Shown here: positions 40,714 to 49,927 of the stretch, one piece after another
Position numbering within the stretch: the first letter of the stretch is position 1
How the letters are laid out: each line of letters begins with the position of its first letter
NCBI GenBank assembly: GCA_008012315.1
Contig: SSEL01000032.1
Span: 62,001 to 126,000, forward strand
Direction of reading: 5' to 3'
DNA from: Rhodospirillaceae bacterium
GTDB lineage: Bacteria > Pseudomonadota > Alphaproteobacteria > Dongiales > Dongiaceae
Length of the DNA stretch: 64,000 nucleotides
Made by a program: the position numbers and the translations under genes
The notes under the pieces: model-generated
The model's database searches: none
Told to the model about the DNA's origin: nothing
The model's input: only the letters and a program-made list of their open reading frames with translations

Positions 40714-43017
40714 GTGGCGAGGCGGGAGCAGATTTGCTACAGCTTTCGCGGGAGGATTTCTGCCATTACGCGCGTGGTCTCATTGCTGGCGGTGGCCCAT
40801 GACCAGATCATCGCTCAGCGCGAAAACTGGCCGTGCTGGTTGGCCGTCATCCTCGGCTGCGGGATCACCTGCTATTTTTCCCTGCCGGTTGAACCGCCGC
40901 TCTGGCTGCCCGCGCTTCTTTGCGCCGCCAGTTTCAGCGGCGCCATCTTTTTCGGCCTGTCGGGACGAGGCCGTATCCTGTTCTGGCCGGCGCTGTTTTT
41001 CGGGGTGTTCTGCCTCGGCTTTACCGGCATGACTTACCGCACCTTATCGGCGACGCCGCATATGCTCACGGACGATCTCCCTGGCGCCTATGTCAGTGGC
41101 CGTGTCGCCAGGACCGAGCCGCTGCCGAATGGATTGCGTCTGACATTGTCGCCGGCTTTTCTCGGTCGTTATACGGAAAATGGCCGCGGAGAGCCGCTTT
41201 CACTTCGGATCACGGTTCTGCGTCCCGTTGGCGACATCGTGCCGGGCGACTGGGTCCGGTTGCGCGCCGATTTGCGGCCGCCATCCCCGCCGTCGGCGCC
41301 GGGCAGTTACGACTTTCGGCGACAGGCCTTCTTCGATGGCCTGGACGGCACCGGCTTTGCGTTCCGAGCCTTCAAGCAGGACACTGCCGAGGACCGGCAG
41401 GCGACGAGCTTTCGCGACTCCTATGACGATTGGGCGGATACGCTGCGCCAGAGAATTGGCGACCGCATCTCGGCTGTCCTGCCCGGACCGCCCGGTGCGT
41501 TGGCGATCGCCCTGGTGGTCGGCAATCAGACCGCGTTGCGAAAAGCGGATATGGATGCGATGCGCGATTCCGGCCTGGCGCATCTGCTGTCGATTTCCGG
41601 CCTGCATATCAGCCTGGCGGCTGGCTTGATGTTCTTTTCGGTCCGGTTTCTGTTGGCGTTTTTCCCTTGGCTCGCTTTGCGCGCACCGATCAAGAAATGG
41701 GCGGCGGTCATGGCGCTCGGTGGCGCCTTCTTCTATGCGATTTTGGCCGGCGCGACCGTACCGACGCAGCGCTCCGTCATCATGACAGGCATCGTTTTCG
41801 GCGGCATCCTGCTGGACCGGTCGCCAATTTCTCTGCGCCTGGTTGCCTGGTCGGCGATCGCCTTGATGCTTTGGCAACCCGACAGTCTGATGGGCCCAAG
41901 CTTCCAGATGTCTTATGCCGCGGTGCTGGCCCTGGTCGCCGCGTTCGATGGGTTGCGGCAGCCGCTCTTGTCAATGCGCCGAAGCCTGACCGCGCCACCG
42001 GCCGATATCGGCGGCCGGGTGCTGTCTTATGGCGGACAGGCGATATTTTGGCTGACGACCATGGTGCTGAGCAGCCTTGCGGCCAGTCTCGCGACAGCGC
42101 CGTTCGGCCTCTATCATTTCAACCGCCTGCAATTCTACGGCATTGCCGCCAATATGCTGGCGGTGCCGATCACCGGCTTCGCGATCATGCCGGCGGCGGT
42201 CATCGCTCTCTTGCTCATGCCGCTGGGCCTTGATGAGCCGGCCCTCCATGTCCTCGGCTGGGGATGCGAGGCGGTCCTCTGGGTAGCGCATACGGTGCAG
42301 GATTGGCCGCAGGCGGTCATGGCAATCCCGGCCATGCCGGCCTGGGGCCTCATTGCCGCCGCCGCTGGTTTCCTGTGGCTCTGTCTCGGCAAGGGCAAGA
42401 TCCGTGCGCTGGGTCTGGTTGGCGTTGTCTTGATGGTCGTTTCCATCGTCATCCAGCCCGTGCCGGACGTCTTTGTTTCTGCATCGGGCCGGCTGCTGGC
42501 GATGAGGGGACCCGATGGGCAGTGGGCCGTTTCCAGCAATCGCAGCGAAAGGCTGGTCCGGGAGACTTGGCTGCGGCGTGTCGGGCAGGGCAAGAGCCCG
42601 ACCTTCGACAAGCTGGCCGCAACACAAAGCTGGATTAGCTGCACCTACCCCGATATGTGCCTCGCCAAGATCGCGGGCCAGCGCATTTTCTTCGATCTGG
42701 GGCGCGTTCCAAGTCCGATCGATTGTGCCTCGGCCGATCTCATCATCGTGCCGCAGCGCTGGATACGCTGTCCGGCGGATAGCAGGGCGATGATCATCGA
42801 CCGGCGCATGTCACGAAGTGCCGGTGCGATGACACTCAGGATCGCGAACAGGACAGTGCAAATCGATAGTGTTGCGGCGTCGCTCGGCAACCGTCCCTGG
42901 TCCGCCTATCGAGAGACTGCATATCCGACAATCGACGCCGATAAGAAGGGGCAAGCGTCCGCATCAGACAGTGTGTCTTCAGAAGAAGACACATCTAGCG
43001 ACGACGTCAGCGACTAA
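40714..43017 (+). CDS. comEC: ComEC/Rec2-family membrane protein
   Basis: Putative DNA-uptake channel of the inner membrane, 767 residues as given. The N-terminal DUF4131 region covers about 40-220, followed by the Competence domain with VVGNQTALRKADMDAMRDSG, HLLSISGLHISL and GATVPTQRSVIMTG. The C-terminal 190 residues replace the beta-lactamase-like domain with divergent sequence, and end in a Ser/Asp/Glu-rich tail. The start is uncertain: GTG 40714, GTG 40774, or an ATT at 40765 that is best spaced from GGAGG at 40751-40755. Confidence 0.87.
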   Translation: MARREQICYSFRGRISAITRVVSLLAVAHDQIIAQRENWPCWLAVILGCGITCYFSLPVEPPLWLPALLCAASFSGAIFFGLSGRGRILFWPALFFGVFCLGFTGMTYRTLSATPHMLTDDLPGAYVSGRVARTEPLPNGLRLTLSPAFLGRYTENGRGEPLSLRITVLRPVGDIVPGDWVRLRADLRPPSPPSAPGSYDFRRQAFFDGLDGTGFAFRAFKQDTAEDRQATSFRDSYDDWADTLRQRIGDRISAVLPGPPGALAIALVVGNQTALRKADMDAMRDSGLAHLLSISGLHISLAAGLMFFSVRFLLAFFPWLALRAPIKKWAAVMALGGAFFYAILAGATVPTQRSVIMTGIVFGGILLDRSPISLRLVAWSAIALMLWQPDSLMGPSFQMSYAAVLALVAAFDGLRQPLLSMRRSLTAPPADIGGRVLSYGGQAIFWLTTMVLSSLAASLATAPFGLYHFNRLQFYGIAANMLAVPITGFAIMPAAVIALLLMPLGLDEPALHVLGWGCEAVLWVAHTVQDWPQAVMAIPAMPAWGLIAAAAGFLWLCLGKGKIRALGLVGVVLMVVSIVIQPVPDVFVSASGRLLAMRGPDGQWAVSSNRSERLVRETWLRRVGQGKSPTFDKLAATQSWISCTYPDMCLAKIAGQRIFFDLGRVPSPIDCASADLIIVPQRWIRCPADSRAMIIDRRMSRSAGAMTLRIANRTVQIDSVAASLGNRPWSAYRETAYPTIDADKKGQASASDSVSSEEDTSSDDVSD

Positions 43018-43069
43018 TGGCTGGATGGATAATGACGAGGCCGCCTAGCCTGACGGCAACCCTTATCAT

Positions 43070-43801
43070 TCAATAACGGCGCATCAGGCCGATCAGACGA
43101 CCCTGGATGCGGACACGGTCCGGCCCGAAGATGCGTATCTTATGCGACTGGTTGGCCGGTTCCAGGGCGATCGAATCACCTTTGCGGCGCAGACGCTTCA
43201 GGGTCACTTCATTATTATCGATCAAGGCCACCACGATGGTGCCGTTCTCCGCCGTCTCGCAGCGTTCGATCACCACCGTATCGCCATCCTGGATCCCCGC
43301 ATCGACCATCGAATCGCCTTCGACAGTCAGGGCGTAATGTTCGCCACGGCCGAGCAGGGCGGGCGGCACATCGATACCGGCGGCATTGTCACGCAGGGCC
43401 TCGATCGGCGTGCCGGCCGCGATCTTGCCGTAGAGCGGCAATTGCACCGTCTGGCTGGCCGAGGCGACGACCGCGCCGGAGATCGAGGGGGTGAAATCGC
43501 CATGAATGACATTGGGAGCAAAGCCGCGCCGGTCGTCCTTCACGCGTTCCTCTTTGGCCGGCTTGGCGACGGGTGTCTTCCGCTGGTCTTCGGCCAGCCG
43601 CATGATTTCCAGAGCGCGGGCGCGGTGCGGCAAACGCCGGATGAAGCCGCGTTCCTCCAGGCCGGTGATCAACCGGTGAACGCCGGATTTCGACTTGAGA
43701 CCAAGCGCCTCCTTCATTTCATCGAAAGAAGGCGAAATCCCGGTATCGGCCAGCCGCTCCTGAATGAACTGCAGCAGTTCCCGCTGTTTGCGCGTCAGCA
43801 T
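43070..43801 (-). CDS. lexA: LexA repressor
   Basis: SOS-response repressor, 243 residues. The N-terminal winged helix ([17 protein letters not shown] ... [20 protein letters not shown]) binds DNA. The self-cleavage site Ala-Gly is in [10 protein letters not shown], with the catalytic Ser in [11 protein letters not shown] and Lys in [10 protein letters not shown] linker rich in Lys, Asp and Arg, longer than in E. coli, is typical of the alphaproteobacterial form. I start at ATG 43801, which matches the family; a further ten codons upstream are open. An SOS box lies upstream at 43900-43914. Confidence 0.96.
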   Translation of the reverse strand: MLTRKQRELLQFIQERLADTGISPSFDEMKEALGLKSKSGVHRLITGLEERGFIRRLPHRARALEIMRLAEDQRKTPVAKPAKEERVKDDRRGFAPNVIHGDFTPSISGAVVASASQTVQLPLYGKIAAGTPIEALRDNAAGIDVPPALLGRGEHYALTVEGDSMVDAGIQDGDTVVIERCETAENGTIVVALIDNNEVTLKRLRRKGDSIALEPANQSHKIRIFGPDRVRIQGRLIGLMRRY

Positions 43802-43899
43802 TCGAGCTCCCTCTGTCAGTCCTTGTCCCATTTATTCTCTTGATCGCTTCGTTCTGTCTGTCTCCACGACTCTGAGAACAAAGCAACAACATATGGTAT

Positions 43900-43914
43900 G
43901 TTCTAGTTTAGTTC
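43900..43914 (-). promoter_or_regulatory. LexA (SOS) operator upstream of lexA
   Basis: GTTC-TAGTTTA-GTTC matches the alphaproteobacterial LexA consensus GTTC-N7-GTTC exactly. It is about 100 bases upstream of the lexA start, between moeA and lexA. A second, imperfect copy in the other orientation, GAAC-N7-CAAC, is at 43876-43890 (7 of 8 fixed bases). Autoregulation of lexA is the expected role. Confidence 0.85.
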
Positions 43915-43947
43915 CGGGGAAAGGTCAAGGCCGGGTTGGAAGCGGAA

Positions 43948-45159
43948 CTAGAGACTGACGGCGCCGCCATTGAGACGGATGAATTCAACCTGGCTGCCGG
44001 CGGCGGCGGCCGGCGCATGAGGCGGGCGGATCACCAGCACATCGGCCTTGGCCAGCAGGCTGATCACTGAACTGTCCTGGAGATTGAAAGGCGTGGCGAT
44101 CAGGCGGCCGCCATCCCGGGTCAGGCTGGCGCGCAGATAATCCTGCCGCAGGTCATTGGCCGGCAGGTCGCGGCCAAGCTCGGCATAGTCAATGATCGTA
44201 TCGTCATTCTGCCCCAGCATGCGGGCGATGATGGGCCGCACAAAAATATGCCCCGTCACCACGGACGAGGTCGGATTACCCGGCAGGCCGATGACCTTCA
44301 GATCGCCGAGCTGGCCGAACATCACCGGCTTGCCGGGACGCATGGCGATCTTCCAGAAATCGAGCCGGATGCCTTTTTCCTGCAGGATGCGTTGGACCAG
44401 GTCGTAGTCCCCGACCGACGCGCCGCCCGTCGTCACCAGCAGATCACAGCCACGCGCGCCATCGATCATTGCCGACAGGCGCTCCGGCTGGTCCGGGGCA
44501 TTGCCCAGATTGATCACCTGGGCGCCGCTGGCGACGGCGAGGGCGGAGAGCATGAAGCCGTTCGAGGCGACGATCTTGCCCGGTGACAAGGCTTCGCCGG
44601 GATTCACCAATTCATCGCCGGTCGAGAGAATGGCGATGCGTGGCCGGCGCGTGACGGTGAGCCAGGGCCAATTCATCGCCGCCGCCAAACCGATATCGCG
44701 AGCCGTGAGACACTGGCCAGACGACAGGCCGATATCGCCCAAGGTGAAATCGAGGCCACTTTTGCGGACATGCTGGCCATTGCGGAAACGCGGATCGGTC
44801 AGCGCAACATGGTCGCCATTCCGCGCGGCGTTTTCCTGGATGACGATGCTGTCCGATCCATCCGGCAGCATGGCACCGGTAAAGATACGGGCGGCTTCGC
44901 CAAGGCCAAGCGTCTGCTTCGGCGCATGGCCGGCCGGGATCTCCATGACGACGCGCAGCGAGACCGTTTCGGCGCCTATATCGGCGCTGCGCACGGCATA
45001 GCCGTCCATCGCCGAAACAGCCTTGGCCGGCTGTGTCAGGCGGGCCGTCACCGGTTCGGCGAGCACGCGGCCAAGCGCGTTTTCCAACCCCACCTGCTCG
45101 GTGCCGAGACGCTCGAAGGCGGAGAGGATGCGGCTTCTGGCTTCGGCGACCGACAGCAT
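43948..45159 (-). CDS. moeA: Molybdopterin molybdenumtransferase MoeA
   Basis: Inserts molybdate into adenylated molybdopterin in the last step of molybdenum cofactor synthesis. 403 residues. Conserved pieces include AVSAMDGYAV, GGASVGDYDLV, KIAMRPGKPVMFG and GLPGNPTSSVV. ATG 45159 shares its last base... with the moaC stop (TGATG), a coupled arrangement; a GTG one codon earlier is equally placed. The order lexA-moeA-moaC-trpC is common in this group. Confidence 0.95.
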   Translation of the reverse strand: MLSVAEARSRILSAFERLGTEQVGLENALGRVLAEPVTARLTQPAKAVSAMDGYAVRSADIGAETVSLRVVMEIPAGHAPKQTLGLGEAARIFTGAMLPDGSDSIVIQENAARNGDHVALTDPRFRNGQHVRKSGLDFTLGDIGLSSGQCLTARDIGLAAAMNWPWLTVTRRPRIAILSTGDELVNPGEALSPGKIVASNGFMLSALAVASGAQVINLGNAPDQPERLSAMIDGARGCDLLVTTGGASVGDYDLVQRILQEKGIRLDFWKIAMRPGKPVMFGQLGDLKVIGLPGNPTSSVVTGHIFVRPIIARMLGQNDDTIIDYAELGRDLPANDLRQDYLRASLTRDGGRLIATPFNLQDSSVISLLAKADVLVIRPPHAPAAAAGSQVEFIRLNGGAVSL

Positions 45160-45635
45160 CACGCAGCCTCGAAGGTGCCGGATTTTCCGCCGCTTTTATG
45201 GGTCAGGCGGATATCGGCGATGGTCATGCCGCGATCGACCGCCTTGCACATATCATAGACCGTCAGCGCAGCGATGGAGACCGCGGTGAGCGCTTCCATT
45301 TCGACGCCGGTGCGTCCGACCAGCTTGCATGTGGCCGTGATATCGACGGCATTATGGCTTTCATCGAGTGCCAGATCGACCTTGACCGAACTGAGGGCAA
45401 GGGGATGGCACAGAGGGATGAGGTCAGGCGTTCTTTTTGCACCCATGATGCCGGCAAGACGGGCGACCGAGAGCACGTCGCCTTTCTTGACGCCGCCCTC
45501 GCGGATCAGCGCCACGGTTTCCGGCTGCATCAGGATGCGGCCCTTGGCCGTGGCGACGCGTTCCGTTTCGGCCTTGTCGGAGACATCGACCATACGGGCT
45601 TTGCCCTCGGCGTCGAAATGAGTGAAACCAGTCAT
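45159..45635 (-). CDS. moaC: Cyclic pyranopterin monophosphate synthase MoaC
   Basis: Second step of molybdenum cofactor synthesis, producing cyclic pyranopterin monophosphate. 158 residues from ATG 45635 (a TTG one codon upstream also exists). Typical sequences are [30 protein letters not shown] and [20 protein letters not shown]. It is 25 bases after trpC and coupled to moeA. Confidence 0.96.
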   Translation of the reverse strand: MTGFTHFDAEGKARMVDVSDKAETERVATAKGRILMQPETVALIREGGVKKGDVLSVARLAGIMGAKRTPDLIPLCHPLALSSVKVDLALDESHNAVDITATCKLVGRTGVEMEALTAVSIAALTVYDMCKAVDRGMTIADIRLTHKSGGKSGTFEAA

Positions 45636-45660
45636 CAATTCAGCTCAATCGAATCCCGGC

Positions 45661-46479
45661 TCAGGCCGCACGCGGCGCATGCGTGCCGAGCAGCACCCGG
45701 GTCGCCTCGGTCACATCGGCTTGGCGCATCAGGGATTCGCCGACGAGGAATGCGCGTGCGCCGACCTTGGCCATGCGTTCGAGATCGGTGGTCGCATAAA
45801 GGCCGCTCTCCGCCACCAGCAAGCGATCGCCGGGCACCATGCGGGCAAGTTCCTCGGTGGTGGCAAGGTCGACGGTGAGCGTTTTCAGATTGCGATTGTT
45901 GACGCCGATCAGCGGCGATTTCAACTTCAGCGCCCGCTCCATCTCGCTGGCGTCATGCACCTCGACCAGCACATCCATCCCCAGCTCGAAAGCCGCGGCT
46001 TCAAGCTCTGCTGCCTGGGCGTCGCTCAAGGCTGCCATGATCAGCAGGATGCAATCCGCGCCAATCGCCCGGGCTTCGGCGATCTGATAGGGATCGAGCA
46101 TGAAATCCTTACGCAAGGCGGGCAGGGGCGCTACTTTGCGGGCTGCATCCACATAGCTGTCATCGCCCTGGAAATAGGGCTTGTCGGTCAGGATCGACAG
46201 GCAAGTGGCGCCACCGGCAAGATAAGCGAGGGCGAGCTTCGGCGGGTCGAAATCTGCCCGGATGAGACCTTTGGACGGCGAGGCTTTCTTGATTTCGGCG
46301 ATCAAGGCGAAGGCCCCGGCCTCGGCGTTGCGCCGCAGCGCCTTGGCGAAGCCGCGCGGCGGATCGAGCCGATTGCGTTCGGCCGCTGCCGCCGTCACCG
46401 TGGCCAGCGATCGTTCCCGCCGGCGAGCCTCGATATGCGCGCGCTTATCGGCGCAAATTTTTGCCAGGATGTCACTCAT
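45661..46479 (-). CDS. trpC: Indole-3-glycerol phosphate synthase
   Basis: TIM-barrel enzyme of tryptophan synthesis that closes the indole ring. 272 residues, monofunctional (no TrpF fusion). Catalytic parts include [45 protein letters not shown] and [12 protein letters not shown]. The start overlaps the trpD stop by 4 bases. Confidence 0.96.
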   Translation of the reverse strand: MSDILAKICADKRAHIEARRRERSLATVTAAAAERNRLDPPRGFAKALRRNAEAGAFALIAEIKKASPSKGLIRADFDPPKLALAYLAGGATCLSILTDKPYFQGDDSYVDAARKVAPLPALRKDFMLDPYQIAEARAIGADCILLIMAALSDAQAAELEAAAFELGMDVLVEVHDASEMERALKLKSPLIGVNNRNLKTLTVDLATTEELARMVPGDRLLVAESGLYATTDLERMAKVGARAFLVGESLMRQADVTEATRVLLGTHAPRAA

Positions 46480-47510
46480 GCTTTGTCTCCGAGTGTGTTT
46501 GTCACTTGGACGAGATGGTCAAGTACCTTGCGTGCCTTGCCAGTATCGATGGCCTCCGCCGCCAGGCGGACGCCGGCCGCCAAGTCGGTCACCACACCGG
46601 CGACGATGAAAGCGGCGGCGGCATTCATCAGCACGATATCACGATATGGGCCGATCTTGCCGCCAAGCAAGGCCGTGATCGCTTCGGCATTGACGCTGGG
46701 ATCGCCACCTTTGATGTCTTCCGCCTTTGCCAATGGCAAGCCGATATCCTGCGGCGATACCTGGAAACGCCGGATGACGCCATTCTTCAACTCGCAGACA
46801 TCGGTCGGCCCGGTGACGGTGATCTCGTCCAATCCGTCGCTGCCGGTGACGATCCAGGCATGCTCGGTGCCGAGATTCTTCAGCACATGCGCAAGCGGCT
46901 CCTGCCATTGCGCGGAGAAGACGCCAATCAATTGCCGGGTGACGCCGGCCGGATTGGAAATCGGCCCCATCAGATTGAAGACGGTGCGGGTGCCTAGTTC
47001 GACCCGGGCCGGGCCGACATGGCGCATGGCGCTGTGATGCCGCTGCGCCCAGAGAAAAGTCGTGCCTACTTCCCAAAGCGCCCGCTGCACGACGGTCATA
47101 TCGGCATCGATATTGACGCCGAGCGCGACCAGGACGTCGGCAGCGCCGCTTTTCGACGAGGCAGCGCGATTGCCATGTTTGGCGACCTTCACGCCGCAAG
47201 CGGCGCAGATGAAGGCGACGGCGGTCGAAATGTTCAACGTACCGGCGCCATCGCCGCCGGTGCCGCAGACATCGATGGCGCCGGCCGGCGCCTCGATCCT
47301 TGTCATCTTGTCGCGCATCACCGTTACGGCGCCGGTGATCTCATCGACGGTTTCACCACGGACGCGCAGGGCCATCAGCAGCGCGCCGATCTGTGCCGGC
47401 GTCGCTTCGCCGGACATCATGATGTTGAAAGCCTCTTCGGCCTGGGCGCGGCTCAGCGATTTGCCTTGCGCGGCAATGCCGATGACGCCCTTCAAATCGG
47501 TTCCAGCCAT
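46476..47510 (-). CDS. trpD: Anthranilate phosphoribosyltransferase
   Basis: Transfers phosphoribose from PRPP to anthranilate. 344 residues. The PRPP-binding loop [35 protein letters not shown] and the later GPISNPAG motif are intact. I use ATG 47510, which gives the family N-terminus; the frame stays open for 16 more codons into the end of trpG, without homology. Confidence 0.96.
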   Translation of the reverse strand: MAGTDLKGVIGIAAQGKSLSRAQAEEAFNIMMSGEATPAQIGALLMALRVRGETVDEITGAVTVMRDKMTRIEAPAGAIDVCGTGGDGAGTLNISTAVAFICAACGVKVAKHGNRAASSKSGAADVLVALGVNIDADMTVVQRALWEVGTTFLWAQRHHSAMRHVGPARVELGTRTVFNLMGPISNPAGVTRQLIGVFSAQWQEPLAHVLKNLGTEHAWIVTGSDGLDEITVTGPTDVCELKNGVIRRFQVSPQDIGLPLAKAEDIKGGDPSVNAEAITALLGGKIGPYRDIVLMNAAAAFIVAGVVTDLAAGVRLAAEAIDTGKARKVLDHLVQVTNTLGDKA

Positions 47511-47514
47511 GCGA

Positions 47515-48144
47515 TCACGCAGCCTTGCCTGGCGATGTGGGGATCCGGGCCGGATCAATGTTCAAGCCGCAATCCTGCAAGAAATTCGCCAGCAGTTTAT
47601 GGCCATGTTCCGACGCGATGCTTTCCGGATGAAACTGGACGCCGGCCATGGGCAGGCTGCGATGCTGCAGGCCCATGATCAAGCCGTCTTCCGTTTCGGC
47701 GGTGACTTCAAGCTCCGCCGGAAGGCTGTCGCGCGCCACCAGCAGGGAATGATACCGCGTCGCGGTGAAGTCGTTTGGCAGATCGCGGAACACGCTCTTA
47801 TTGCCGTGGCGCACCGTGCTGAGCTTGCCATGCATCGGCTTCGGTGCCCTGACGACCTTGCCGCCGAAAGCTTGGCCAATTGCCTGGTGACCGAGGCAGA
47901 CACCCAAAATCGGCGCAGCTTTCGGACCCAGGTCCTTGGCGGAAGCGATGAGGTCGAGGCAAATACCGGCGCGATCCGGGTCACAGGGGCCGGGCGACAA
48001 CACGATACCTTGCGGCTGCTTGCGCCACACCTCGGCGACACTGATCTGGTCATTGCGATGCACCTCGATGGTGGCACCCAACGCCCTGAGATAGTGGTAA
48101 AGGTTGTAGGTGAAGCTGTCGTAGTTGTCGATTAGGATAAACAT
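47515..48144 (-). CDS. trpG: Anthranilate synthase component II (glutamine amidotransferase)
   Basis: Delivers ammonia from glutamine to TrpE; it may also serve PabB. 209 residues. FILIDNYDSFTYNLYHYL opens the class I amidotransferase fold; the nucleophile Cys is in GVCLGHQAIGQAFGG and the His-Glu pair in GVQFHPESI. It is the first gene of the minus-strand trpG-trpD-trpC-moaC-moeA-lexA series. Its partner trpE is 8.4 kb away on the same strand. I found no Trp-codon-rich leader peptide upstream. Confidence 0.95.
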   Translation of the reverse strand: MFILIDNYDSFTYNLYHYLRALGATIEVHRNDQISVAEVWRKQPQGIVLSPGPCDPDRAGICLDLIASAKDLGPKAAPILGVCLGHQAIGQAFGGKVVRAPKPMHGKLSTVRHGNKSVFRDLPNDFTATRYHSLLVARDSLPAELEVTAETEDGLIMGLQHRSLPMAGVQFHPESIASEHGHKLLANFLQDCGLNIDPARIPTSPGKAA

Positions 48145-48260
48145 GACGTCAAATACCGTTGTCCTCCATGCCGTTGGCCCCGAGCCGCCGGCTGGGCCGG
48201 AGTGTAACAGGCCGTTTATGGCAATGAAAGTGATCCGAACCGGGCAAAAAAACGCTTTTC

Positions 48261-48302
48261 GAGGAGGAGATACCAATAGCCCGGCGGTTTGGCTGGCTCC
48301 TC
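48261..48302 (+). promoter_or_regulatory. Strong SD-like sequence paired in a possible hairpin
   Basis: GAGGAGGAGA at 48261-48270 is a near-ideal ribosome binding site but no ATG, GTG or TTG lies at the right distance in any useful frame. GAGGAG (48261-48266) can pair with CTCCTC (48297-48302). The annotated ATG of the next gene is 63 bases further, with no clear site of its own; the frame is open back to a stop at 48231 but without a standard start. Confidence 0.3.
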
Positions 48303-48332
48303 TCGCTTGCCCAGATTATCCCCGAATCTAAC

Positions 48333-49841
48333 ATGTCGGACGTGATGCCGGTCACACCTGCTGTCGCTTCGGCCAACGGATCCTCCCTCCGCATCGAGCC
48401 GCTCTGCGTGATCGCCCGGTCCGGCGAGGTGGTGCAGGGAAGCTCGGAAGTGGACGAGACCGCGGTTACCGGTTCCGTTCTGCCGGTTCTGAAAAGGCCG
48501 GGGGACCGGGTCCTGGCCGGTAGCCGGAATGGGGCTACGCCGCTGGAAATCTCACAGGAAGCCGACCAGCCGGGAATGACGGACCAGGCACAGCTATTTG
48601 GTCCAAGGGAACAACAGGCCGCCGATGACCCGCTTGATCGGTTTTTCGGACCGTTTCTGCGTTTTTGGATCCGCAAGCTGTTCATTTGCGCTGTGGCCGG
48701 TATTCTCGCCGGCCTGACCTGGATGATCATGCAGGGCCGGCCGATATCAGCTTCGGGGATCTTCTGTCTGTTGATCGGTCTGCTGTCCCCCGGTCTGCTG
48801 TTCGTCTGGCCCAGCCAATGGCTGGTCGCCCGCCGGTGGCTCAAGCAACACGGAATGATCTGCCGCGATCCCACCCAGCTGATGCGGTTGCGTTATGCCG
48901 CCGGCTTTCTGTTCGGCCGTGCCGGCACATTGAGCCATGGCCAGCTCCGGATCGTCAGCCTGCAGCCCGCCGGCAAGACCTTGCCGGCGGATTTCGTGAC
49001 GCTCGCCGCCTCGGCCTATCAGACCGTGGAGGATATCTGGGGACGGGCGATCCTCGCTTTCGGCATCTCCCATCGCATTCGCCTCCGGCCATCCGAGGAT
49101 GTCGTCGTCGAACCCGGCGCCGGCCTCTCGGCGACGGTGGATGGCCGACGGGTCATCGTCGGCCGACAGCATTGGGTTGAGCAGCACGGCATCGACACAA
49201 CATTGCTGGCCGATGCGATCCAGGAACATGTCCGCCTCGGGCGCCAGATGTTGATCGCCGCCGTCATGTCACCGGAACCGGATTGTCTGGGAGTTCTCGC
49301 TTTGGCGGATCCGCCGAAACCCGGCGCCGTTGACTTGGTCCGTCTGTGCAAAAGCTCAGGCATCGAAACCATCCTGATCGCCAATCCGGCAGAGAAGGCA
49401 GCGACGGTCCTCTCGGGCCTGCTTGGTGTCAACCGGGTTGTCGATCCGGCCGCTGCCCTGACCGACCTCGATCCCAAGCGAATTGTCGCCATTGGCCGCA
49501 GCAATGACCGCAAGCTGCTTGCACGCTTCGAACGATCGATTACTTTCGGCGATGCGGCAGTGATGCAGAACCCGGACCACGCTTTTGGCCTAAGGCGTGA
49601 AGATCCCCGGCATGTCCTGGATTTCGTCATTTTATCGCAAGCATTGGCGCGGCGGCTGCCCTTGGCCTTGCTGGTCGTTTGGCTGACCGGCTGGCCAGTG
49701 GCGGCGGCGGGGCTCGGCTTGATCCGGATGCCGCCGCAACTCGTTGCCATTTGCATCGGTGCCGGTATTGTGATCGCCATTCTACAGGCGCTGCTCTTGC
49801 GGCTGCTTGGCTCCCTGGTTAATGACGAGGCCGCAGATTGA
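48333..49841 (+). CDS. P-type ATPase-like protein lacking all catalytic motifs
   Basis: 502 residues that align by eye to a metal-type (P1B) ATPase from the actuator domain onwards, but with four instead of eight membrane helices (about 115-134, 141-166, 441-464, 468-494). GEVVQGSSEVDETAVTG (31-47) is the actuator loop with TGE changed to TGS. CPC is SPG (152-154). DKTGT is GRAGT (195-199), so the phosphorylated Asp is gone. SEHP is VEDI (232-235), TGDN is IANP (349-352) and GDGxND is GRSND (388-392). GAGLSATVDGRRVIVG and GVLALADPPKP remain ATPase-like. It cannot work as an ion pump by the known mechanism. The frame is intact, so it looks like a kept pseudoenzyme. Metal-binding domains are absent. 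Confidence 0.8.
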   Translation: MSDVMPVTPAVASANGSSLRIEPLCVIARSGEVVQGSSEVDETAVTGSVLPVLKRPGDRVLAGSRNGATPLEISQEADQPGMTDQAQLFGPREQQAADDPLDRFFGPFLRFWIRKLFICAVAGILAGLTWMIMQGRPISASGIFCLLIGLLSPGLLFVWPSQWLVARRWLKQHGMICRDPTQLMRLRYAAGFLFGRAGTLSHGQLRIVSLQPAGKTLPADFVTLAASAYQTVEDIWGRAILAFGISHRIRLRPSEDVVVEPGAGLSATVDGRRVIVGRQHWVEQHGIDTTLLADAIQEHVRLGRQMLIAAVMSPEPDCLGVLALADPPKPGAVDLVRLCKSSGIETILIANPAEKAATVLSGLLGVNRVVDPAAALTDLDPKRIVAIGRSNDRKLLARFERSITFGDAAVMQNPDHAFGLRREDPRHVLDFVILSQALARRLPLALLVVWLTGWPVAAAGLGLIRMPPQLVAICIGAGIVIAILQALLLRLLGSLVNDEAAD

Positions 49842-49927
49842 AGGTCGGTTGGAATCAGGATCGACCGATTGATAATTTGGGGAATGCCGCGTAGCCGGCA
49901 TCGCCTCGCAATCAGGACAATTGGGAC

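Noticed and set aside
45622..47037. A 471-codon plus-strand frame over trpC/trpD
   Set aside because: Antisense to two well-conserved enzymes, with no recognisable protein features.
48145..48332. A tryptophan attenuator upstream of trpG
   Set aside because: I looked for a leader peptide with adjacent Trp codons and competing hairpins on the minus strand and found none.
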